A stretch of DNA of 64,000 bases from Desulfotignum sp. (GTDB taxonomy: Bacteria; Desulfobacterota; Desulfobacteria; Desulfobacterales; Desulfobacteraceae), in NCBI GenBank assembly GCA_011390635.1, contig JAABSA010000021.1, forward strand, positions 1-64,000, given 5' to 3'. Of this stretch, positions 8,132 to 15,775 are shown piece after piece. The first letter of the stretch is position 1. Each line of letters starts with the position of its first letter. The notes beneath the pieces were generated by a model, which was not told where the DNA came from, searched no databases, and saw only the letters and a list, made by a program, of their open reading frames with translations. Both the position numbers and the translations under genes were made by a program.

Positions 8132-9294
8132 ACCATTTTGATGTGATTGTCATCGGTGCCGGTTCCGTCGGAGTGCCCACAGCCATGGCCCTGGCAAAGG
8201 AGAAACTGAACGTTCTGACCATCGATACCCTGGCTTCTCCCGGCCAGGGACAAAATAAAAAAGCCATCGGCGGTATCCGGGCCACCCATTCGGACAAGGG
8301 AAAAATCACCACCTGCCTGCGCAGTATCGAGATCTTTTCCACCTGGGAAGAGATGTACGGGGATGATATCAGCTGGATTCAGAACGGATACAGCTTTCCT
8401 GCATATACGGATGAGGATGCGAAAAAACTAAAGGATCTGATGAAAATACAAAAATCCTTTGACCTGGACATCGACTGGCTGTCTGCTGAAGAATACACCA
8501 AAATTGTGCCCGGCATCAACATGGATGGATTGCGGGGCAGCACCTTTTCCCCTAAAGACGGCAGTGCATCTCCCTTGCGGGCCGTCAATGCGTTTTGCTT
8601 TAAAAGCATGGAATACGGGGCCCAATACCGGTTCAAGGAAAAGGTCACAAAAATTGAGATCCCGGGCAGAGATGAGATCAAAGTGACCACGGACAAGGAT
8701 GTGTACACAGCATCACATGTGATCAATGCGGCCGGCAATTATGCCCGGCAGATAGGTGCCATGGCGGGCATCGACCTGCCGGTGGAGCCGGACAGTCACG
8801 AAGGGGCCATCACCGAACCGGTGCAGCGGTTTTTCGGGCCCATGATCGTGGACCTGCGGCCCTGTCAGGACCCTGCCACCGAGGATTCCGCCAATTATTA
8901 TTTTTACCAGAACAATGAGGGCCACGTGATTTTCTGCCTGACCCCCAAACACCTGATCAAGGGCACGGCCTCGGAAGCCACCTCTGTGTTCCTGCCCCAG
9001 GTGGCCAAGCGCATGGTGACGTTGTTCCCCAAGCTGGCCAATCTAAAAGTAAGACGTACCTGGCGGGGGCAGTATCCCATGACCCCGGACGGATTCCCCA
9101 TTGTGGGGCCTGTGAAAGAACATTCCAATTTCATCAATGCCGTGGGCATGTGCGGTCAGGGGTACATGCTGGGGCCGGGACTGGGGGAACTGCTGACCCG
9201 GATGGTCACTTCCCGGTTGACAGATGAGGACCGGGATGTTTTAACACATTTTAATCCATACAGGGATTTTTCCGGCATGGAGCAATTCAAATAG
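8128..9294 (+). CDS. FAD-dependent amine oxidoreductase beta subunit (DAO/SoxB-like)
   Basis: 388 residues of the D-amino-acid-oxidase/sarcosine-oxidase-beta family. The N-terminal dinucleotide fold begins VIVIGAGSVGVPTA, and the C-terminal FAD-contact motif includes TPDGFPIVGP and GMCGQGYMLGPGLGELL. It is translationally coupled to the alpha gene (ATGA overlap). Family members strip a hydride from the C-N bond of secondary or primary amines and give an aldehyde or imine. TauY, the large subunit of taurine dehydrogenase, is also of this family as I recall it. With xsc nearby, a taurine or N-methyltaurine dehydrogenase is therefore possible, but sarcosine or proline-type substrates fit equally well by sequence alone. 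Confidence 0.85.
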   Translation: MNHFDVIVIGAGSVGVPTAMALAKEKLNVLTIDTLASPGQGQNKKAIGGIRATHSDKGKITTCLRSIEIFSTWEEMYGDDISWIQNGYSFPAYTDEDAKKLKDLMKIQKSFDLDIDWLSAEEYTKIVPGINMDGLRGSTFSPKDGSASPLRAVNAFCFKSMEYGAQYRFKEKVTKIEIPGRDEIKVTTDKDVYTASHVINAAGNYARQIGAMAGIDLPVEPDSHEGAITEPVQRFFGPMIVDLRPCQDPATEDSANYYFYQNNEGHVIFCLTPKHLIKGTASEATSVFLPQVAKRMVTLFPKLANLKVRRTWRGQYPMTPDGFPIVGPVKEHSNFINAVGMCGQGYMLGPGLGELLTRMVTSRLTDEDRDVLTHFNPYRDFSGMEQFK

Positions 9295-9311
9295 AACAAC
9301 AAGGCTTTCTT

Positions 9312-10019
9312 ATGTTCAAACGCGCCAAACAGAACCGGGTGTTCCAGGATGTGGTGGAACAGATACAAGATGCCATTGTGACCAAAAAACTGGCACCCGG
9401 GACCCGGCTGCCGGCGGAACGCGACCTCAAAGAGATGTTCAACACCAGCCGGGGAACCCTCAGGGAGGCCTTGCGGGTGCTTGAGCAGAAAGGGCTCATC
9501 GAGATCAAGCTGGGAGTCACCGGCGGTGCAATTGTCAAGCGCATTGATACAGATCCCATCATGGAATCTCTGGCATTGCTCATCCGATCCGGAGAGGTGT
9601 CCCTGGGGCATTTGTCAGAATTCCGCATCAAAATCGAGGGCAGTCTTGTGGAACTGGCAACAGAACGGGCCACCCCTGATGACATCCAGGAGATGGAGCG
9701 GTTGTTTGCAAAGGCCAGGCACTGTTTTGAAAACCAGGACTGGGAAACGTTTTTAAAGACCGATGAAGCCATGCACACCTTTATCGGTTTCATGACCCGG
9801 AATCCGGTGTTTCAGTTTGTTCAGAAAAGCATCCATGAAAATATCCACCGCTATTACCGGGATTATCTGCCCATGAACCATGAACGGACCCTGGAAAATC
9901 TCACCGATTTTGAAAAGATTATTGCCGCCATGAAGGCAAAAGACGGTGCCACCGCATCTGCCATCATCACGGACCATGTCCGGCGGTTCCATGACAAAAT
10001 GACAGGAAAACAGCCATGA
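9312..10019 (+). CDS. GntR-family regulator, FadR (FCD) subfamily
   Basis: 235 residues: a winged helix (RLPAERDLKEMFNTSRGTL, then REALRVLEQKGLIEIK) followed by an all-helical FCD ligand domain with the usual metal-site residues in its helices. It lies 17 bases after the beta-subunit gene and overlaps the DUF1989 gene by 4 bases, so it belongs to the amine oxidoreductase operon. A TGGT-N3-ACCA palindrome stands in the operon promoter (5982-5996), which suggests autoregulation released by the pathway substrate or an intermediate. Confidence 0.88.
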   Translation: MFKRAKQNRVFQDVVEQIQDAIVTKKLAPGTRLPAERDLKEMFNTSRGTLREALRVLEQKGLIEIKLGVTGGAIVKRIDTDPIMESLALLIRSGEVSLGHLSEFRIKIEGSLVELATERATPDDIQEMERLFAKARHCFENQDWETFLKTDEAMHTFIGFMTRNPVFQFVQKSIHENIHRYYRDYLPMNHERTLENLTDFEKIIAAMKAKDGATASAIITDHVRRFHDKMTGKQP

Positions 10020-10876
10020 AGCCCGTTGCCCAGACCCCGTCCCCTCCGGATGCCGCCGCCCGCAAAGCGGTCAAACCGGTGATCTGCTATCCCACAGCCA
10101 CCCTGCCCCAGCCGGATATGGCCATGGTTGCGGCTGCCAGAGACACCCTTGAGATGACCCAAAAAATTATCGTTCCTCCCAGGGATGCCCGCACCTTCAC
10201 GGTGCCGGCAGGCCATTTTTTCAAGATTGTCAGTGTGGAAGGCCCCCAGGTGGGAGATCTGAATCTATGGGCACGGCAGGATCTTTCAGAAAAATTTTAC
10301 AGTGGCAAGACCCGGGCTTTGCACGGCACCCACCTGGGGGTGGGAGACCGTTTGTGGAGTGGATTTCCCTATCTGCGCCCCATGGCCACCATCACATATG
10401 ACACCCTGGACTGGTACGGATTTGATGCATACGGCGGCGGGGTGCACGATGTCATCGGCACACGGTGTGACCCTTATACCGGACGGCTTTTGGGCGGCAC
10501 AGACTACCATCACTGCTGCCACTCCAACCTGACCCGGGCCCTGGCAGCTGAAACAGGACTGCCCCTTCTTGAGGCAGAACACCATGTCCATGATGTGCTC
10601 AATGTGTTCATGTGCACAGGATTTACCAAAGATACCCACCAGTATTTCATGAAGGCCAGCCCGGTACGCCCGGGGGATTTTCTGGAATTTTTTGCGGAAA
10701 TTGATCTGCTCGGGGCCTTGTCCACCTGCCCTGGGGGGGACTGCAGCACCGAACATTCCAGTGATGCAGCCGCCTGTTATCCCCTGGAGATCCAGATTTT
10801 TACGCCGGATCCTGAAACCCTTTCCGGATGGTCATCCCCAAAACCGTCTGCCTATTCCCGGGGGCATGGCCTATAA
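10016..10876 (+). CDS. DUF1989 (urea carboxylase-associated family) protein
   Basis: 286 residues. The pattern VPAGHFFKIVSVEGPQVGDL, then LNLWA, RALHGTHLGVGDRLWSG, and the His/Cys-rich GGTDYHHCCHSNL is that of DUF1989. Some members accompany urea carboxylase, and two were shown to act as carboxyguanidine deiminase. No carboxylase is present here; the gene instead closes an amine-oxidoreductase operon by 4-base overlap with its regulator. A role on an amino or guanidino compound delivered to that operon is plausible but unproven. The N-terminal 45 residues are proline/alanine-rich and probably unstructured. Confidence 0.8.
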   Translation: MKPVAQTPSPPDAAARKAVKPVICYPTATLPQPDMAMVAAARDTLEMTQKIIVPPRDARTFTVPAGHFFKIVSVEGPQVGDLNLWARQDLSEKFYSGKTRALHGTHLGVGDRLWSGFPYLRPMATITYDTLDWYGFDAYGGGVHDVIGTRCDPYTGRLLGGTDYHHCCHSNLTRALAAETGLPLLEAEHHVHDVLNVFMCTGFTKDTHQYFMKASPVRPGDFLEFFAEIDLLGALSTCPGGDCSTEHSSDAAACYPLEIQIFTPDPETLSGWSSPKPSAYSRGHGL

Positions 10877-10906
10877 CATCTGACGTAATGCCAGGGCGGC
10901 GGTCAT

Positions 10907-12304
10907 TTAAAATGTGGTTTCAATGGCCTGGACAACCGCCTGGACAATGGTATCTATCTGGGCTTTGGTGATAATCAGGGCCGGGGCAAAATACATGGTG
11001 TTGTTCAATCCTTCCAGGCTGGCATTGGTCCGGCCTGCGATCACCCCCCGGGCCAGAACATTTCCCAGAAGAGCCGCCATCTGTTCTTCGGTCACAGGTG
11101 TTCTGGCTGCCTTGTCCTGCACCAGTTCAACACCGCAGAACAATCCCTGCCCCCGCACATCTCCCACACAATCATACCGTTCGAGCGCAGACAACTGCTC
11201 ACGCAGATAGGCCCCCATGACCCGGCTGTTTTCCACCAGGTTTTCGGTTTCAATAATGCGCAGGTTTTCCATGGCTGCTGTCAGCCCACCGGTGCACCCC
11301 CCGTATGTGGAAATATCCCTGAAATAGTTAAACCGTGTGTTTGGATCTGAAGGGTCATTTAGAAACAGATCATAGATATGCTGCTTGACCACGGTGGCGG
11401 ACAAGGCACCGTACGAGCTGGTAAGCCCTTTGGCAAGGGTCACAATATCCGGGTCCACATCAAAATGGTCATGGCCCCAGAATTTGCCGGTTCTTCCGAA
11501 TCCGCACACCACCTCATCCATGATCAGCCAGATATCATATTTGCGGCAGATCTGCTGGAGTATGGGAAAATATTCAGGCACCGGCACAAGGATGCCCCCG
11601 CCGGCGGTGATAGGTTCCACAATCATTGCCCCCACTGTATCAGGCCCCAGATTTTGGATAATATCCTCCACTTTTTTGGCACAGGCAATACCGCACCCCG
11701 GGTATCGGGCATCATACGGGCAGCGGTAACAGGCACAATGTGCAAATTCCACAAACCCCTCCATGAAAGGCCCGAAATCTTTTTTGCGCAGATCCTGACC
11801 CGAAGCGCTCATGGCCCCCATGGTGGTGCCGTGGTAATCTCTGTTTCTATACAGGATCTTGTATTTGCCCTTTCGTTCCGGAATGATATGCGCGGCCTGG
11901 CGCACCATCTTAAAGGCTTTTTCATTGGCCTCTGAACCGGAGTTGGAAAAAAAGACCTTGCCCATTTTCGGCATTTTTTCCAGCAGTTTTCCGGCAAACC
12001 GGATGGCCGGCACAGTGCCGTAAACCCCGGCAAAATAGGGCATTTTTTTCATCTGGGCACACACCGCATCGGCAATGGCATCCCTGCCGTATCCCGCCAG
12101 TACGCTCCATACCCCGCCGGCAGTGGCATCCAGGTATTTTCTGCCCCGGATATCCTCCACCACAAGGCCGTCGGCCGCCACAATGATCATCTGTTCCTGG
12201 GTATCAAAACAGGCATGGGATTTTAAATGGTGCCACAGGTTGTTTTTGTCCCCATCCACCATAGTTTGAATTTCATCGGTGCCCCCTGTTTCGGGCTGCT
12301 GCAT
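10907..12304 (-). CDS. tpa: Class III aminotransferase, probably taurine:pyruvate aminotransferase
   Basis: About 465 residues, a PLP fold-type I class III enzyme. The pyridoxal lysine is in TLAKGLTSSYG (about K292), with the cofactor-binding VFFSNSGSEANEKA and the acidic LIMDEVVCGFGRTGKFW. A cysteine-rich insert (CYRCPYDARYPGCGIACA) is seen in some anaerobe members. The frame could open at 12412, but AGGAGG sits 3 and 6 bases before tandem ATGs at 12307 and 12304. It lies directly downstream of xsc on the same strand, the arrangement of taurine dissimilation, where Tpa turns taurine and pyruvate into sulfoacetaldehyde and alanine. The sequence alone gives only class III; the specific name rests on context. 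Confidence 0.75.
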   Translation of the reverse strand: MQQPETGGTDEIQTMVDGDKNNLWHHLKSHACFDTQEQMIIVAADGLVVEDIRGRKYLDATAGGVWSVLAGYGRDAIADAVCAQMKKMPYFAGVYGTVPAIRFAGKLLEKMPKMGKVFFSNSGSEANEKAFKMVRQAAHIIPERKGKYKILYRNRDYHGTTMGAMSASGQDLRKKDFGPFMEGFVEFAHCACYRCPYDARYPGCGIACAKKVEDIIQNLGPDTVGAMIVEPITAGGGILVPVPEYFPILQQICRKYDIWLIMDEVVCGFGRTGKFWGHDHFDVDPDIVTLAKGLTSSYGALSATVVKQHIYDLFLNDPSDPNTRFNYFRDISTYGGCTGGLTAAMENLRIIETENLVENSRVMGAYLREQLSALERYDCVGDVRGQGLFCGVELVQDKAARTPVTEEQMAALLGNVLARGVIAGRTNASLEGLNNTMYFAPALIITKAQIDTIVQAVVQAIETTF

Positions 12305-12395
12305 CATTTTCCTCCTTTTGCCGCCCAAAGGCCGTGTTGCACCCGTGTCATTATTGACAAAAACAGGACCCGGGCTGGTCATTCGGGCCGGCAGA

Positions 12396-14129
12396 TCACG
12401 CTTTCTTGGCATTTAAATGGGCATATTTGTCCAGGTACCGCACGGGCAGGGCCAGGGCATCCCGTCTAAAAGGTTCTGCCAACACTTCTTTGCCCCCCTG
12501 GACAATGGCGTTTATCACCGTGGGTTTTTCCCAGGCAATGGCCTGTTTTACCGCATCACTTACCTGATCAGGATGATCAATGCGGATGCCTTTGGCCCCC
12601 ATGTCTTCAGCCAGTTTTGCATAATCCGGGTTATCCGGCAGATTGGCACCAACAAACCGATTGTCATAAAAATCGATCTGGTTTTTCTTTTCCGCCCCCC
12701 ATTCGTAATTGGTGGCCACAATGGCAATCACGGGAATGTTTTCCCGCACTGCGGTCATCACTTCCTGTATCCCGCTGATGCCGAATGCGCCATCCCCCTG
12801 AAAGGCGATCACCGGCACCTCGGGTTTTGCCAGTTTGCATCCCAGGGCTGCACCATAGGCAAACCCGCAGTTTCCCCAGGACAAGGCGGAAATATGCTGC
12901 CTGATCCCGTCAAACTTGAGATAGCTGTTGATCATGGAGGAGTTGTTGCCGATATCGGTTGTCACAATTGCATTTTTGGGAAGGGCACGGGTCCATTCCG
13001 CATGAAACCGCCTGGGGTGGATAGGGGAACTTTGATCAGAAGCGCTCCATTTTTTGAGTTCCGCAGCCCAGGTATCATTCTGAATTTTCACATCCGCCTG
13101 CCTGGCCGGATATTTTTCAAGATCCGGGAGAACGGATTTCACTGCCTTGAGCAGAAAGGAGGTAAATTCCTTTACATCCCCCACACTGTAAACATCGGCT
13201 TTTTTTGAAAGCCCCAGTGCGGCAACATTGTTATCACACTGGATTAATTTGGCATGTTTGGGCCAATAGTCAATATCATACTGGGGCAAGGTGCCAAACG
13301 GGCCCAGGCGGGTGCCTAAAGCAATGATAAGATCTGCTTTTTGTAAAATGCGCATGGCTGCCTTGGAACCACAATACCCAATGGGACCGCATGCCAGGTC
13401 ATGGGTTGCAGGAAAAGTATCATTGTGAAGATAGGTGTTGCACACAGGCGCGGTCAGATATTGCGCCAGAGCCTTAACCTCTGAAAGGGCATCTGCCTGG
13501 CACACCCCGCCGCCGGATATAATTACGGGATAACGGGCCTGTCTGATAAGATCAGCTGCTTTTTCAATATCTGCCAAGCTGCCCGGTCCCCTTGAAATCA
13601 GCGGGGTTTTATAGATTTCATCATCACAGATCCCGTAAAAATGATCCCTGGGAATATTGAGCTGGGATGGTCCATTCAGATTTTTGGCCATGTAAAAACA
13701 ACGCCGGGCCAGTTCAGCCATGCGTTTCCCGCTGGAAACCCGGACCTGGAATACCACGGATTTTTCAAACATGGCCATCTGGTCCAGTTCCTGAAATCCA
13801 CCGGTACCAAGTCCCAGCGAACCGGTTTCCGGTGTAATGGCCACCACGGGGGAGTGGGCCCAGAAGGCGGCTGTCAACGCTGAAACAAAATTGGCTGCCC
13901 CAGGCCCGTTCTGGGCGATGCATGCCTGGGGCCTGCCCGTAATCCTGGCATACCCGTCCGCCGCGTGGCAGGCTGCCTGTTCATGGGCCACCGGTACAAA
14001 ACGGATACCGGCTGCCGGAAAAAGATCCAGGGCATCCATAAAGGCAGAGCCCACAATGCCGAATACATGTTCCACCCCCTCTGCCACAAGGGTTTCCACC
14101 AATGCCTCACTGGGTGTCATTTTGGCCAT
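12396..14129 (-). CDS. xsc: Sulfoacetaldehyde acetyltransferase
   Basis: About 577 residues of the thiamine-diphosphate acetolactate-synthase superfamily. The stretch EWGAEKKNQIDFYDNRFVG is the characteristic Xsc signature and separates it from acetolactate synthases. E50 in the PVAHEQAA motif would activate the cofactor, and GDGAFGISG followed by an Asn is the diphosphate/Mg site. Xsc splits sulfoacetaldehyde with phosphate to acetyl phosphate and sulfite in the cytoplasm. The frame is open from 14195, but AGGAGG at seven bases fixes ATG 14129. The aminotransferase follows by about 90 bases. In a sulfate reducer the sulfite could feed dissimilatory sulfite reductase, so the sulfonate may act as electron acceptor. 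Confidence 0.9.
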   Translation of the reverse strand: MAKMTPSEALVETLVAEGVEHVFGIVGSAFMDALDLFPAAGIRFVPVAHEQAACHAADGYARITGRPQACIAQNGPGAANFVSALTAAFWAHSPVVAITPETGSLGLGTGGFQELDQMAMFEKSVVFQVRVSSGKRMAELARRCFYMAKNLNGPSQLNIPRDHFYGICDDEIYKTPLISRGPGSLADIEKAADLIRQARYPVIISGGGVCQADALSEVKALAQYLTAPVCNTYLHNDTFPATHDLACGPIGYCGSKAAMRILQKADLIIALGTRLGPFGTLPQYDIDYWPKHAKLIQCDNNVAALGLSKKADVYSVGDVKEFTSFLLKAVKSVLPDLEKYPARQADVKIQNDTWAAELKKWSASDQSSPIHPRRFHAEWTRALPKNAIVTTDIGNNSSMINSYLKFDGIRQHISALSWGNCGFAYGAALGCKLAKPEVPVIAFQGDGAFGISGIQEVMTAVRENIPVIAIVATNYEWGAEKKNQIDFYDNRFVGANLPDNPDYAKLAEDMGAKGIRIDHPDQVSDAVKQAIAWEKPTVINAIVQGGKEVLAEPFRRDALALPVRYLDKYAHLNAKKA

Positions 14130-14199
14130 ATCATTACCTCCTGAAAAAAAGAAAAAACAGCAGCCGGCGCATTTCGTATCACCCTGATCCGCCATTTAC

Positions 14200-14240
14200 A
14201 TATCAAGATATTTGATATATCAGCCGTTTGTTTCTGTCAA
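14200..14240 (-). promoter_or_regulatory. Promoter and palindromic operator of xsc
   Basis: On the minus strand TTGACA (complement of 14235-14240) is followed after 15 to 17 bases by TATATC/TATCAA. Over this -10 lies a 7-base perfect inverted repeat, ATATCAA at 14200-14206 and TTGATAT at 14212-14218, with five bases between. A dimeric repressor bound there would block initiation. It differs from the GntR site at 5982, so a second regulator is likely. Confidence 0.5.
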
Positions 14241-14374
14241 GGCGTATGCCGTATACCGCCGGGGCCGACGTATTTACCATACAATAAAGACTTGAAAAAT
14301 TTTGGCAAACCCCATACACTCCGGCAGATCAAATAATTGATTATTTTTTTAATCAGATATTTCAGGAGATATTT

Positions 14375-15715
14375 ATGCAGACCCCCATTGACCAGAAAAT
14401 TGTCAAGCAGGAAATTGATAACATGGGCCTTGAATCAGTTGGCCTGGCATCCATCCGGGAACTGAACCGGATTGTCAACAACATTGAAACCGCCTCCGGT
14501 GACCGGTTCATCCGCATGGAAATGGGGGTGCCGGGCCTGGCACCGCCGCAGATTGCCGTTGATGCAGAAATCGCAGCCTTACAACAGGGGGTGGGATCCA
14601 AATATCCACCCTTTGACGGCATTCCCCAGCTGAAAACAGAAATCTCAACCTTTGTAAAAAATTTTGTTGATGTCGACATTCCTGCTGAATCCTGCTTTCC
14701 CACGGTGGGGTCCATGCAGGGGTGTTACATGGCCATGATGTGCTGTGCCAGGCGCATCAAAGGCAAAGACCGCATATTGTTTATCGACCCGGGATTTCCT
14801 GTGAACAAACACCAGGCAAGGGTGCTGGGACTGCCCTATGCCCATTTTGACGTGTATGAATACAGAGGGGACAAACTGGGAGCCAAGCTGGAAACCTATC
14901 TGGAAAAAAATGATGTGGCCGCCATCATGTATTCCAATCCCAACAACCCGGCCTGGATCTGTTTTACTGCAAAAGAACTGGAAATCATAGGCAATCTTGC
15001 CACAAAATATGACTGCATTGTCATGGAAGATCTGGCCTATTTCGGCATGGATTTCCGGCAGAATTATTCAATTCCGGGGCAGCCCCCCTTTATCCCGTCC
15101 GTGGCCGGATTCACCGACAATTATATTCTGCTGATATCCAGCTCCAAATCCTTTTCCCTGGCCGGTCAACGCATCGGCATGACCGCTATCCCCCAAAAAC
15201 TGTTCCATTCCACCGGCAATAATCTCAAGCCCTTTTTCGGCAGCGACCGGTTCGGATATGCCTATATTTTCGGTGCCATGTATGCGTTGACTTCAGGAGT
15301 TTCCCACTCCAACCAGTACGGGCTTTTGGGGTTGTTGAAAGCGGTGAACACAGGAGAATTTAATTTTGTGGACCATGTAAAGGAATACGGGGACCGCGCT
15401 TTTGCCATGAAAAAAATGTTTACAGAAAACGGATTCACCATCGTCTATGACATGGATGATGACCAGCCCATTGCGGACGGATTTTATTTTACCATTGCAT
15501 ATCCCGGATTCACCGGGATCGAACTGGTGGAGGAACTGCTCTATTACGGTATCAGCGCCATTTCTTTAACCACCACCGGCAGTGACCGGCACGAAGGGCT
15601 GCGGGCCTGTGTATCTTTAACCGGCAAAGAACGGTTCCGGGAACTGGCCGAACGGCTGGCAAAATTCCAGGCGGATCATCCCCTGGGAAGTGATTTTAAA
15701 ATCATACATGCCTGA
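14375..15715 (+). CDS. Class I/II PLP-dependent aminotransferase
   Basis: 446 residues, aspartate/alanine aminotransferase fold. The PLP lysine is K258 in SSSKSFSLAGQRIG, with upstream SNPNNPAW and EDLAYFGMD, the expected cofactor contacts. CAGGAG precedes the ATG by about seven bases. It is divergent from xsc and shares its intergenic region, so it may act in the same pathway, for example recycling alanine and pyruvate consumed by the class III enzyme. The substrate is not evident; members of this branch are often annotated only as aminotransferase. Confidence 0.82.
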   Translation: MQTPIDQKIVKQEIDNMGLESVGLASIRELNRIVNNIETASGDRFIRMEMGVPGLAPPQIAVDAEIAALQQGVGSKYPPFDGIPQLKTEISTFVKNFVDVDIPAESCFPTVGSMQGCYMAMMCCARRIKGKDRILFIDPGFPVNKHQARVLGLPYAHFDVYEYRGDKLGAKLETYLEKNDVAAIMYSNPNNPAWICFTAKELEIIGNLATKYDCIVMEDLAYFGMDFRQNYSIPGQPPFIPSVAGFTDNYILLISSSKSFSLAGQRIGMTAIPQKLFHSTGNNLKPFFGSDRFGYAYIFGAMYALTSGVSHSNQYGLLGLLKAVNTGEFNFVDHVKEYGDRAFAMKKMFTENGFTIVYDMDDDQPIADGFYFTIAYPGFTGIELVEELLYYGISAISLTTTGSDRHEGLRACVSLTGKERFRELAERLAKFQADHPLGSDFKIIHA

Positions 15716-15733
15716 TTTTTTATAACTTTTTTT

Positions 15734-15768
15734 GTGGACGGCCGGCCATCCTTGCACCGTCCGTCCAC
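15734..15768. terminator. Hairpin between convergent genes
   Basis: GTGGACGG at 15734-15741 pairs perfectly with CCGTCCAC at 15761-15768 around a GC-rich loop. It lies between the converging aminotransferase and typA genes. A T-run precedes it on the plus strand instead of following it, so it is not a canonical intrinsic terminator in either direction, but it may end or protect the transcripts. Confidence 0.45.
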
Positions 15769-15775
15769 ACATCCC

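Noticed and set aside
12396-14129. Reading the thiamine enzyme as acetolactate synthase
   Set aside because: The EWGAEKKNQIDFY stretch and the neighbouring aminotransferase are those of Xsc; no small subunit gene is near.
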